Part shown: positions 1 to 7,696 of the stretch, piece by piece
Layout: each line of letters starts with the position of its first letter
Position numbering within the stretch: the stretch's first letter is position 1
NCBI GenBank assembly: GCA_010671975.1
Contig: JAAHIA010000017.1
Span: 1-25,553 of the forward strand
From: Leptolyngbya sp. SIO4C1
GTDB lineage: Bacteria; Cyanobacteriota; Cyanobacteriia; Phormidesmidales; Phormidesmidaceae
Direction of reading: 5' to 3'
Length of the DNA stretch: 25,553 nucleotides
Program-made: the position numbers and the translations under genes
The notes under the pieces: model-generated
Seen by the model: only the letters and a program-made list of their open reading frames with translations
Database searches by the model: none
Told to the model about the DNA's origin: nothing

Positions 1-1260
1 ATAGTCTCTAAGCTTCACTGTGTCGGGGTTGTATGAGAATGTCAAAGCCAAATTGAGTAGCAATATGGCTATTGTCGTGAATCAGACGCTGCACCTGCAG
101 CCAGACTACGTTGGGCAGTAACTTCTCTCGAACCAACCGACAGGTCTGCTTCCAGTCGAGTACAGGTGGCCAAGCCCATCGGTCCATCCAGTGTGCCAGT
201 AGATAGGCAATCAAGGACAGCAGGAGCCATCGGTAAACGCCCAACTTGGTGCCCTGCCCAAAGCAGTGGAGAGCGAATTGATGTTTGGCGGTCTTGAAAA
301 AGCCCTCAATCGCCCATCGCTTACGACCCAGGCGCACCAGGTAGACGCCCGAATAGGGATAGGTGGAAGCGATAAAGCGAAGTTCTCGCTTGCCATCGGC
401 CCGCTTGAGCCAAAACCAGGACAGTGTCAGGGGAAAGTCAATGCCATTGAGTCGCACCAGGCAGCCTCGTTTAGCATGACGATAGAGGGCTTTGACGTTG
501 CCACCATCGTCGAGTTTCCGATTGGCTCGAATGCCCACCACTGCCCGCCAGCGTCTTTTTCGGACCGCCTTGAGGAAGTCGATAGTGCCAAACTCAGTGT
601 CAGCTTGCACAATCACGGTTTGACCGGCTACCAAGCGCTTAGGGACCGTGGCGAGCAACTTAGAAGCCAATTGATTCGGGGTGGCCTGACCCTGAGCGTG
701 CCAAATGCGAAAGCTCCAGGGGATACGCCAATCGCCCAAGACTACGTATAGCACCACTAAATGCAATCCCCGTTTGCCATTGAGCATCCGCACCTACGCT
801 TCTGGTCTATCAGCCCCTTCACTCTGGCTACTCAGATGGCTGAACTTGCCTGCCTTCTCCAACGTCGTTAGGTCAATCAACAGGCGGATAGCGATATGAG
901 AAGGCGGTCGATGCAGGGCAATCTGCTGCAAGATAGCTTGACGGGTCGTGCGCAGCACCGAGAGGGTTGACCAGCGGTATTGATTGAGAAAGCGACTCAG
1001 CGAACTCGCCGATTTTACTTGGCTATGTTCCGGGACTGCATGGCCTTGGGCGTCCAGAAATAGACCCAATATCGCTTGTAGGCTCGCTTTTTGATACGCA
1101 CTAGGCATCAGGCAGACAAGGCTATACATTAGCCCTTGGGCGTGTTTGAGGATGGTTGGCATAACCGTCTCTAGTTTTTGGTTACGCCCTTTTTCCCAGC
1201 TTTTTGACCCCTAAGACAACCCTCAATCTCAAAGGTGCAAGATCTCAGCTAAACTAACAC
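1..1260 (-). mobile_element. IS4-type insertion sequence, left end outside the window
   Basis: A leftward transposase reading frame fills 8-1162, and only 7 bases lie beyond its stop, so one terminus falls outside the window. The other terminus is not certain. It should lie in the non-coding stretch 1163-1350, and 1260 is only a working boundary. Terminal inverted repeats and target duplication cannot be tested because only one end is present. No GCGATCGC octamer occurs before position 1826 although the rest of the window has about one per 0.85 kb, which fits DNA of different origin. Confidence 0.7.
8..1162 (-). pseudogene. IS4-family DDE transposase interrupted by an in-frame TAG
   Basis: The frame starts at ATG 1162-1160, meets a TAG at 796-794 and continues in the same frame to the stop at 10-8, 384 codons with the stop at codon 123. 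The parts fit one DDE transposase. The first Asp is in LLIDLTTLEK (about codon 97), the second in VIVQADTEFG (about 188), and the Glu in RWAIEGFFKTAKHQF (about 286), the usual Y/R-W-x-I-E-x-x-F-K signature of IS4-type enzymes. The stop falls between the first and second catalytic Asp, so neither half should transpose alone. The downstream half could start at GTG 793, immediately after the stop, but would lack the first Asp. There is no frameshift, so a single base change from a sense codon such as TGG or CAG explains it. An assembly or sequencing error is the main alternative. Confidence 0.85.
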
Positions 1261-1288
1261 AAACGGATATCAGGCCCCGAAATCTCGT

Positions 1289-1498
1289 TCATGATGGCGT
1301 TTCACTTATCTTTGAGGTAGCGGCGCTAAGCCACTCATAGCAAAGCTTTTCAGCTTTGGAGATGTCTAATCGGCGCAGCACGATCAGCGGCAGCATCACC
1401 CGACAATACTGAGGCGGACGGTACGGGCCTCTCAGCTTATCGGCAATATTCCAAATAAAGCCAACGAGATCTTGATGACTGATGCGCTGTTGATTCAA
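1289..1498 (-). pseudogene. hsdM: 5' remnant of a type I restriction-modification methylase (HsdM)
   Basis: Residues 1-45 of this 69-codon frame match the N-terminal helical domain of HsdM. They read like the family pattern around DLVGFIWNIADKLRG, then PPQYCRVMLPLIVLRRLD, where HsdM proteins have a FIW-x-x-A-D-x-L-R-G segment and an I/V-L-P-x-x-V-L-R-R-L-D segment. After LRRLD the similarity stops. The last 24 codons (SKAEKLCYEWL onward) look like random reading of other DNA. Intact HsdM is about 500 or more residues with an NPPF catalytic motif, none of which is present. The break lies near 1360, on the side facing the transposase, so the element or a related deletion probably removed the rest of an hsd locus. 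No hsdS or hsdR is seen here. Confidence 0.75.
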
Positions 1499-1529
1499 AT
1501 CGGTTGCAGATAAATTCGTTCCGAGGAAT

Positions 1530-1535
1530 ATTATA
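1530..1535 (-). promoter_or_regulatory. Possible -10 box for the hsdM remnant
   Basis: The minus strand reads TATAAT here, 31 bases upstream of the remnant's ATG (1498). No good -35 box is visible at the usual spacing. If real, it is a leftover promoter of the lost hsd operon lying just past the moaE stop codon. Confidence 0.3.
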
Positions 1536-1557
1536 GAGAGTAACCAGAGCGATTAGA

Positions 1558-2049
1558 CTATTCACCTTCAGCCTCACAGGCGCCAATGCTGACCCAGCTG
1601 GTTGAGCCATCTTGCCAGATCTCTTTTTTCCAGATGGGGGCATTGTGCTTGAGCGTATCAATTGCATATTTGCAAGCCGCAAACGCCTCCGTGCGATGCG
1701 GGCAGCCTACCGCTACCAGCACGCTAATTTCGCCCACTGTCAGCTTGCCCGTCCGGTGATGGATCACCACGTGCGTCACCTCCGGCCACTGCTGCTGTAG
1801 CTCAGCCGCAATCTGCTTAAACACTGCGATCGCCATTGGCTCATAAGCCTGATACTCTAGGGCTACGACGGCGCGTCCTTCGGTGTTGTTGCGCACCATG
1901 CCGCTCATCACTACCACTGCGCCGTTGGCCGCATCGTCTGCTCGACGATAGACATCTTCTAGCGAAAGCGGCGCAAACGTGATGGCAAAGTGGTCAGCTG
2001 GGTTGTTTTGAGACTGGGTAGCCGGGTCGAAAGAGAGGCTGGTTTGCAT
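1558..2049 (-). CDS. moaE: Molybdopterin synthase catalytic subunit MoaE
   Basis: MoaE transfers sulfur from the thiocarboxylated C-terminus of MoaD onto precursor Z (cPMP) to make molybdopterin, in the cytoplasm. The 163-residue protein carries the family motifs in order: SGMVRNNTEGR (49-59), LEYQAYEPMA (64-73), IHHRTGKLTVGE (96-107), HR at 118-119, and IDTLKHNAPIWKKE (130-143). K134 and K141 have the seven-residue spacing of the catalytic pair K119/K126 of E. coli MoaE. The first 20 residues are an extra polar extension compared with E. coli. The gene follows pyrB by 22 bp on the same strand, so the two are probably co-transcribed although their pathways are unrelated. MoaD is not in the window. 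Confidence 0.93.
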   Translation of the reverse strand: MQTSLSFDPATQSQNNPADHFAITFAPLSLEDVYRRADDAANGAVVVMSGMVRNNTEGRAVVALEYQAYEPMAIAVFKQIAAELQQQWPEVTHVVIHHRTGKLTVGEISVLVAVGCPHRTEAFAACKYAIDTLKHNAPIWKKEIWQDGSTSWVSIGACEAEGE

Positions 2050-2071
2050 AAGAATAGAGATCGGAGCAGCA

Positions 2072-3094
2072 CTAAGAAGACTTTTGACTTTGACCCATCA
2101 AGTAGAGTAGGGCCATGCGCGTTGCCACGCCATTGGTGACCTGCTTAGCCACTAGGCTGAGCTCAGGATCGTCCATCAGGTCGGAGGTGATTTCAACGCC
2201 GCGATTGGTCGGACCCGGGTGCAGCAGCTTGACCGTGGGCTGACAGCGAGCAATGCGATCGCGCGTGATGCCATAGCGCTGATGATATTCCCGCAGGCTA
2301 GGCAGCAAATGCTGCGTCATCCGCTCTCGCTGCAGTCGCAGGGCCATGATAAAATCAGCGCCTGCTAATGCCGGTTCGAGCTGCCAGTGGAGAAACAGCC
2401 TGCGCTCTGGTGCACCGGCTCCATTTTCTATTGGCGAGTTTTGAAACGCTGCTAACAGCTGCTTTGGTAGCAGCGTGGGCGGGGCAGCTAAATGCACTTC
2501 AGCGCCGCAGGCGGTGAGGCTCCATACGTTTGATCGCGCCACGCGCGAATGCAGAATGTCGCCAACGATGGCGATTTTTTTCCCTTTGAGCAGGTCGATA
2601 GTGGGGGTATCGCTCTCTAAGCTAGTGCAGAGCGTAAACAGGTCAAGCAGCGCCTGCGACGGATGCTCATGCTGACCATCACCCGCGTTTAAGACGCCCA
2701 CGCCGGCCTTCAGCCGATCCATTTCTTGGGCAATGGTTGCGGGCACGCCGGCTTTGCTGTGTCGCACCACCATCAGGTCGGTCCCCATTGCCAGGTAGGT
2801 CTTGGCCGTATCAAGAATGGTTTCGCCCTTAGTCAGAGAAGACGTGCTGGGTGAAAAATTGAGCGTATCGGCTGAGAGGCGCTTAGCTGCTAGCTCAAAG
2901 CTGCTGCGCGTGCGAGTAGAGGGTTCAAAAAAAAGGTTGGTGACCACGCGACCTTGCAAAGTCGGCACCTTTTTATTACGACGAGAGAGCACTTCGCGAA
3001 AGCTCAGCGTGGTTTTGAGCACGGTTTCATAGTCGTGAGGCGTAAAATCTTCTAGGGAAATGATGTGATGACGGTTCCAAGCGGCCTCAGCCAT
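2072..3094 (-). CDS. pyrB: Aspartate carbamoyltransferase catalytic subunit
   Basis: It joins carbamoyl phosphate and L-aspartate to give carbamoyl aspartate, the committed step of pyrimidine synthesis. In the 340-residue reading the carbamoyl-phosphate loop FFEPSTRTRSSFE (55-67), HEHPSQALLD (142-151), and the aspartate-side motif HPGPTNRG (292-299) are all intact, followed by KQVTNGVATRMALLY near the C-terminus. The frame is open back to an ATG at 3142, but the ATG at 3094 is preferred. Homologous sequence begins at about AAWNRHHIISLEDF, the 3094 start has AGGT upstream, and the 16 extra residues (MPVYAVIIDAAAGNLT) do not look like the family. No regulatory PyrI gene is adjacent, as usual for cyanobacteria. 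It is the first gene of a likely pyrB-moaE unit, divergent from the lipoprotein gene at 3283. Confidence 0.95.
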   Translation of the reverse strand: MAEAAWNRHHIISLEDFTPHDYETVLKTTLSFREVLSRRNKKVPTLQGRVVTNLFFEPSTRTRSSFELAAKRLSADTLNFSPSTSSLTKGETILDTAKTYLAMGTDLMVVRHSKAGVPATIAQEMDRLKAGVGVLNAGDGQHEHPSQALLDLFTLCTSLESDTPTIDLLKGKKIAIVGDILHSRVARSNVWSLTACGAEVHLAAPPTLLPKQLLAAFQNSPIENGAGAPERRLFLHWQLEPALAGADFIMALRLQRERMTQHLLPSLREYHQRYGITRDRIARCQPTVKLLHPGPTNRGVEITSDLMDDPELSLVAKQVTNGVATRMALLYLMGQSQKSS

Positions 3095-3282
3095 AGTCAG
3101 GTTACCTGCTGCTGCGTCAATTATAACTGCGTAAACTGGCACATCTAAGCGATGGGGTGGACCCGAATTTTGTAGGATCGAGTTAGATTATCCTTCTGTC
3201 TGAAACTCACGATCTATTTCAGTTTAAAGATCTCACCATTGAGCTATTCAGGCTGTATTCATTCAATGTAAGTTTTGATCTC

Positions 3283-3888
3283 ATGCTTCGGTTCCCTAAA
3301 TCATTTCTTGGCATAGTGCTAGCGGCTAGCGTGATCGCTGCTGGCTGCGATAACTCCGGCAGCGTGGCTGACCTTGATTCGGCCTCAACCCCGACGCAAA
3401 CGGAGACAGAGGCCAGCACGCCAACGACTGAAGGCGATACCGCAGCGGATGCCGAAGCTGATGTCGATAAAGGCACAGACGGTAAAGCACCGGCCTCTGC
3501 TCAGCCATCAGGGCCGGAAGCGGCCACAGACGATCTGATTGAGGTGCCCATCTACGTCATGGACGAGCAGTGCAATGACTTTGTGCAAGAAACGGTGCGC
3601 GTTCATGAAGACAAGGCAATGGATGAGGCCGTTGGGAAAGTGATTGCGTCGACGGCTGAATTTAATGCATTCGATCTGGCCGGCTACCGAGTAAACCTAG
3701 ACGAAAGCACCGGCATGGTCGTCATCGATCTGCGACTCTCGGAAGAGTCACAGCGGCAGTTTGTTTCGCTGAGCAGCTGTGAGCAGCGGGCGCTGTTTGG
3801 CAGCGTAGAGGAAACGCTGCTCAAAAATAGCAGCTGGGATGTCAAAGCCGTCGAATTTACAGCGCGCGGTGAAGAGCTGGTGCTTTAG
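3283..3888 (+). CDS. Lipoprotein with a GerMN-like domain
   Basis: A 201-residue exported lipoprotein. The N-terminus is a signal peptide with a short basic start, a hydrophobic core (8-20) and a lipobox ending at Cys22 (VIAAGC). Residues 23 to about 83 form a low-complexity linker rich in Thr, Glu, Ala, Asp and Ser. The folded part (about 86-201) runs IEVPIYVMDEQCNDFV, then GYRVNLDESTGMVVIDLRLS, then SSCEQRALFGSVEETLL, a pattern of alternating strands and a helix as in GerMN (sporulation/germination-type) domains found in many cyanobacterial envelope proteins. The domain call is from memory of the family pattern, and the function is unknown. It is probably membrane-anchored and faces the periplasm. 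It converges with the glycosylase gene, with four bases between the stop codons. Confidence 0.7.
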   Translation: MLRFPKSFLGIVLAASVIAAGCDNSGSVADLDSASTPTQTETEASTPTTEGDTAADAEADVDKGTDGKAPASAQPSGPEAATDDLIEVPIYVMDEQCNDFVQETVRVHEDKAMDEAVGKVIASTAEFNAFDLAGYRVNLDESTGMVVIDLRLSEESQRQFVSLSSCEQRALFGSVEETLLKNSSWDVKAVEFTARGEELVL

Positions 3889-3892
3889 AGAA

Positions 3893-4501
3893 CTAGGGCT
3901 TTGACACGGCTGGGTTATTGGTGAGATACCAGCGCCAGGGCTGATCAGTGGCTTTAGAAATGCCGATGCGGGTGGTTTGGCTAATTTTGTGAATGCCGCT
4001 GGTCAGGGCTTTAGAAAAAGCCGGATGGCGGTGCTCTAGCCAAAGCCCGGTCTGAGGCGAAAAGGGCAGTCCGCTGAGGCGACGGTCAATTTCTAGCGTA
4101 CGGCACAGCTTGCCTGGGCCAGCTGCTATACGGTTGAGATCATCGGCCTCAAGCCCGGCTGGCACTGCCTTAAGCTGCAAAGCTCGGATTAAAACGGCGC
4201 TGCCAATGCCGGTCTTTTCAGTGACTACGTTGAGGCAGTGATACATGCCATAGATGAAGTAGACGTAGCTCAGACCGGCGGGGCCAAACATATGGGCGTT
4301 GCTGGCAGTTTGACCGCGATAGGCGTGGCAGGCCGGGTCGTCCGGTAGGTAGGCCTCAGTTTCAACGATTAGGCCGCGAATGGTTTCTCCGGTTAGCTTT
4401 TGACGAACGAGGGTACAGCCTAGCAGATCGGGCGCAACCGCTAGAGCCGTGCGATCGCACCATTCCCGCCTAATAATTCTGTTGCGATTAGTAACAGTCA
4501 T
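3893..4501 (-). CDS. DNA-3-methyladenine glycosylase, AAG/Mpg family
   Basis: It excises alkylated and some deaminated purines to start base-excision repair. The 202-residue protein has the whole AAG core: LLGCTLVR (26-33), IVETEAYLPDDPACHAYRG (45-63), YVYFIYGMYHCLNVV (79-93), VLIRALQL, AGPGKLCRTLEIDR (127-140) and TTRIGISKATDQPWRWYL near the end. E49, Y51 and H59 correspond to E125, Y127 and H136 of human AAG, so the active site appears complete. The length fits bacterial members. The ATG at 4501 starts just before the homologous region. It is divergent from the small gene at 4579, with a 77-base gap that must hold both promoters. Confidence 0.93.
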   Translation of the reverse strand: MTVTNRNRIIRREWCDRTALAVAPDLLGCTLVRQKLTGETIRGLIVETEAYLPDDPACHAYRGQTASNAHMFGPAGLSYVYFIYGMYHCLNVVTEKTGIGSAVLIRALQLKAVPAGLEADDLNRIAAGPGKLCRTLEIDRRLSGLPFSPQTGLWLEHRHPAFSKALTSGIHKISQTTRIGISKATDQPWRWYLTNNPAVSKP

Positions 4502-4578
4502 TTAACGTATGTTGCATTCCGAAATGAACTTGGTACGATCACATCAGAAGCATTGAATCACCCTCGAGTTAGTTTTGC

Positions 4579-4701
4579 ATGGATATTAAATCAATTCTGC
4601 CAGTATTAGCGATCGCCTTTACAATTGCCTGCCTCTTTTTCGGCACCCAAAACGGCTTCTATGATTCCGATAACTATCACGGCAACGGCTCTGCCCACTA
4701 G
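4579..4701 (+). CDS. ndhP: 40-residue membrane protein, candidate NDH-1 subunit NdhP
   Basis: The frame ATG 4579 to TAG 4699-4701 encodes 40 residues. It has a short N-terminus (MDIKS), one hydrophobic helix (about 6-21, ILPVLAIAFTIACLFF), then a soluble tail GTQNGFYDSDNYHGNGSAH. The single N-terminal helix plus a Gly/Asn/Tyr/His-rich tail ending in NGSAH resembles, from memory, NdhP, a small subunit of the cyanobacterial NDH-1 (photosynthetic complex I) found in thylakoid membranes. The frame contains a HIP1 octamer and has normal cyanobacterial codon use. It lies between the divergent glycosylase gene and the metallo-hydrolase gene, 25 bp before the latter. That it is a real gene is likely from its composition. 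The NdhP name is less sure, and another single-helix thylakoid protein is the alternative. Confidence 0.6.
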   Translation: MDIKSILPVLAIAFTIACLFFGTQNGFYDSDNYHGNGSAH

Positions 4702-4726
4702 CGGTTAGGACGCACTTCATTAGGCT

Positions 4727-6358
4727 GTGAGCGAATTAATCTGTACGCCTTACGCTGTCGGACATGGCAGCGAAGGCGTTTGTTTTGGGCTACAGATGGG
4801 GCCACACCGGATACTGCTAGACTGCGGCCTAGCGGATATTGCGCCGCTAACTAGCGCAGACGCGCCACCGGCAGACTTTGTCTTTTGTAGCCATGCTCAC
4901 ACTGACCATGCACGAGGGCTGCTGGCGCTGCATCAGGCATTTCCTTCGCTGCCCATCTACAGCAGCCAGGCTACGGCCGAGCTGCTACCGCTCAACTGGC
5001 CCCAGGCCGACGTTCCTAGCTTTTGCGCAGGGCTGCCCTGGCGGGTGCCGATAGCGCTCACTCAGGGGCTCACTGTCGAGCTTTGGCCGGCCGGCCATCT
5101 GCCGGGCGCGGCCTGTTTGCTGCTAGCCTACGTGACGCCAGCGCGCACCTATCGCGTCTTTTACACAGGCGACTGCTTCTTATCGGCCTCCCGACTGGCC
5201 GAGGGCCTGCCGCTTGAGGCGCTGCGAGGGCTCAGCCCAGATGTCTTAATCGTGGAAGGTACCTACGGAACGCTGCGGCAGCTGCATCGCCGTCAGCAAG
5301 AAAACCAGCTGGCCGAGCGGCTGCGCCAAATGATCGATCGCGAGCCAACCAGGCGCATCGTTTTTCCTGCCCCGATTATTGGCCTTGGCCAGGAGCTGCT
5401 GCTGCTGCTGCGCAGCCACCATCACTTCACTGGCTATCCGCTCAACGTTTGGGTAGACCCGATTATTGGCCTCGGCTGTGATGCCTATGGCGATCTGCTA
5501 GAAAGCCTGCCGCGCAATGTGCAAAATTTCGCGCAGCATCAGTCGCTGTTTTGGGATGAGCGGGTATTTCCGCATGTGAAGCGGCTGCTGCCCCAGCCAG
5601 CCATCGCTGCAGCGCCGGCCGTCTTCATCGTCCATCCAGCGACGCCGCCAGCGCAGTATTGCTCAGCTGACAGCGGTGAGTGGACGGTCTTTATCCCCGA
5701 GCTAAGCGATCTGACGCTTTGGCAATCGCAGCTCGACCATCGCCCCCCTCAGTACAACTGGCTAGACGCGCTAAAAAACTCTACTCATTCAGGGACGGTA
5801 CAGCTCGAAACCTACCCCCTTAGCAGTCACTGCGACGGTCTGAGTACGGCTCAGTTTATTCATAATCTGCGGCCGCAGCACGTGCTCTTTATGCACGGTG
5901 CCCCCGATCGGCTCGCCGACTTAGCCAACTTAGAAGAGCTGCAGGCCCGCTATCAAATCCGACTGCCGCTGCCGGGACAGGCCATTGAAATTATGCTAGA
6001 GTCCCAGTTTTGGCAGCCAGCACCGCCGCCAGAAACGCTATACGAAGGCGAAGTCAGCGTGGACCAAGAGGCGATCACCCTAGCGCTGCCGCTCGAGGTC
6101 ACCCAGGATCCTCGCTGGCACCAGTTTGCCGATACCGGCGTGGTCGAGGTGCGCTGGCAGGGCGACAAGCTGGTGATGCGCGGCCTCAGCCAGGCTGAAA
6201 TGCTAACCGCGCCGCCCAAGCAGCGGCAGGCCTGTGCTTACTGTCGCTATCAGAAGCAGCAGCGCTGCCGCAACGCAGACTCGCCGCTTTTTGGCCGTCA
6301 GGTGCCGCCTAGCGGCTATTGCTCAAAATTTGAGCCGCAGGCAGCCGACGAAGCTTAA
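4727..6358 (+). CDS. Metallo-beta-lactamase-fold hydrolase, beta-CASP-like, with four-Cys C-terminal tail
   Basis: The 543-residue protein has the metal-binding motif SHAHTDH (HxHxDH at 56-61), then AGHLPGA (H124) and YTGDC (D149), the usual two-metal set. The stretch RRIVFPAPIIGLGQELLLLL resembles the start of a beta-CASP cap, and PLSSHCDG with LRPQHVLFMHGAPDRLADL later on fits the C-terminal motifs of RNA-processing members such as RNase J and CPSF73-type nucleases. The tail has CAYCRYQKQQRC and a further Cys (C503, C506, C514, C532), likely a zinc-binding knuckle, absent from standard RNase J. An RNA-directed nuclease is the best guess, but no substrate can be read. Start is GTG 4727, chosen because homology begins at once. 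The upstream TAGG is a weak ribosome site. Its stop overlaps that of the convergent next gene. Confidence 0.8.
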   Translation: MSELICTPYAVGHGSEGVCFGLQMGPHRILLDCGLADIAPLTSADAPPADFVFCSHAHTDHARGLLALHQAFPSLPIYSSQATAELLPLNWPQADVPSFCAGLPWRVPIALTQGLTVELWPAGHLPGAACLLLAYVTPARTYRVFYTGDCFLSASRLAEGLPLEALRGLSPDVLIVEGTYGTLRQLHRRQQENQLAERLRQMIDREPTRRIVFPAPIIGLGQELLLLLRSHHHFTGYPLNVWVDPIIGLGCDAYGDLLESLPRNVQNFAQHQSLFWDERVFPHVKRLLPQPAIAAAPAVFIVHPATPPAQYCSADSGEWTVFIPELSDLTLWQSQLDHRPPQYNWLDALKNSTHSGTVQLETYPLSSHCDGLSTAQFIHNLRPQHVLFMHGAPDRLADLANLEELQARYQIRLPLPGQAIEIMLESQFWQPAPPPETLYEGEVSVDQEAITLALPLEVTQDPRWHQFADTGVVEVRWQGDKLVMRGLSQAEMLTAPPKQRQACAYCRYQKQQRCRNADSPLFGRQVPPSGYCSKFEPQAADEA

Positions 6359-6672
6359 GCATCGGAGTTATTTGATTCTGAAGGCTGATCGCTTAGCTGC
6401 TCGGGCAGGGGGCAGTCTTCCGCTACCATAATCTCAGCATTGCCTTTGGGCACCGCAGCTAGCCGCTGCATGACTGAGCCAATGCTATCTAGCCGCACCA
6501 TTTCTTCCCAAGCGCAAACTTCGTCTTCTTCCTCAGTCTCATAGCGCAGGGTAACCAGATCACCTTCAATATCTAGGATTCGAGCACGCTCAATCCAGCG
6601 CTGCTGATCTCGCAGAAAGATCCACACCTCGCGGCCATCGCAGGAGAGCTGGTAGATCTTGCGGTGCAACAT
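6355..6672 (-). CDS. Small cyanobacterial protein, DUF6679-like
   Basis: A 105-residue soluble protein. The conserved part is the first 70 residues: KIYQLSCDGREVWIFLRDQQ, RWIERARILDIEGDLVTLRY, then an acidic segment ETEEEDEVCAWEEMVRLDSIG. The strand-rich pattern suggests a small beta barrel. The last 30 residues are polar and probably disordered. I associate this sequence with the cyanobacteria-restricted family DUF6679, whose function is not known to me, and the name is from memory. It converges on the metallo-hydrolase gene: the two stop codons share the palindrome TTAA (6355-6358), so transcripts of the two genes overlap at their 3' ends. Confidence 0.75.
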   Translation of the reverse strand: MLHRKIYQLSCDGREVWIFLRDQQRWIERARILDIEGDLVTLRYETEEEDEVCAWEEMVRLDSIGSVMQRLAAVPKGNAEIMVAEDCPLPEQLSDQPSESNNSDA

Positions 6673-6871
6673 GAGTTTTTAACCTCAGCCAGTAAAACAC
6701 TTAGTAGTACAGTTTGATCGAGGACGCTGTTAAATTGCGTAGAGTTCCAAATCGCTCATTGCTGGTAGCTCTATTCTAACAGTGGGTCCAACGCTTGCAA
6801 GCCGGCGCTGTTCGCTTGATTAACTGGCCGATGTCGACAAAAGTATGCTCAAGTAGCAAGGAAGACGGACA

Positions 6872-7621
6872 ATGCAGCTACAGCTCTGTGCCTGGCCCGA
6901 GGTTGAGGCTTATTTGGCGCGATCGCGCGGCATCATTTTCCCCATTGGCTCAACCGAGCAGCATGGCCCCACCGGACTAATTGGCACCGACGCTATCTGC
7001 GCTGAGACCATTGCCAAGGGCGTCGGTGAAGCCACAGACGCGCTGGTAGGGCCTACGATTAACGTCGGTATGGCGCTGCACCACACAGCCTTCCCTGGCA
7101 GCATCAGCCTGCGCCCCACTACCCTGATTGCGCTGATTCAAGACTATATCAAGCCGCTTGCCAGAGCCGGGTTTACCCATTTCTATTTCATCAACGGTCA
7201 CGGCGGCAATATGGCAACGCTGAAGGCTGCCTTTTCAGAGACCTATGCGGCGCTGGCCGACCTTGGTCTGCCTCAGGCCGATCGGGTGCGCTGTAAGCTA
7301 GCCAACTGGTTTCTGTGCAAGTCGGTCTATCAGCTAGCCAAAAAACTCTATGGTAATCAGGAAGGCTCGCACGCTACTCCTAGCGAAGTGGCGCTCACCC
7401 AGTTTGTCTATCCAGAGGCCATCAAGCAGGCCCCGCTAGATCCACCGGTTGCGCCCTCTGGTCGCTCAATTTATGGCGCTGCCGACTTTCGCCGCTTCTA
7501 TACCGACGGGCGGATGGGATCTAACCCAGATTTAGCAACGCCCGAGCACGGTCAGCAGTTTTACACGGCTGCCGTCAAAGAAATGAGCGATGACTACCTC
7601 AAGTTTTTAGCCATTAGCTAG
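6872..7621 (+). CDS. Creatininase-family amidohydrolase
   Basis: A 249-residue cytoplasmic enzyme of the creatininase superfamily (creatinine amidohydrolase, ArfB and MftE relatives), binuclear metal enzymes acting on amide-type bonds. Visible ligands are E29 and H31 in GSTEQHG, D40 in GTDA, H110 in FINGHGGN, and E172 in GSHATPSE. The loop after H110 is GGN rather than the Y-E of true creatininase, so creatinine is not the likely substrate. The start at ATG 6872 is supported by AGGAAG eleven bases upstream. The 199-base region before it is shared with the divergent DUF6679-like gene. The NYN gene follows on the same strand after 75 bases. The actual substrate cannot be read from the sequence. 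Confidence 0.85.
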   Translation: MQLQLCAWPEVEAYLARSRGIIFPIGSTEQHGPTGLIGTDAICAETIAKGVGEATDALVGPTINVGMALHHTAFPGSISLRPTTLIALIQDYIKPLARAGFTHFYFINGHGGNMATLKAAFSETYAALADLGLPQADRVRCKLANWFLCKSVYQLAKKLYGNQEGSHATPSEVALTQFVYPEAIKQAPLDPPVAPSGRSIYGAADFRRFYTDGRMGSNPDLATPEHGQQFYTAAVKEMSDDYLKFLAIS

Positions 7622-7696
7622 CCGCGCTGCGATAAATAACTTTACATAGATTGCCATTTGCTGGTTGAGCGAAGACATTAACCCTGTAGGCAGTCT

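Noticed and set aside
266..751. Plus-strand frame inside the transposase
   Set aside because: It is antisense to the transposase coding region and has no recognisable product.
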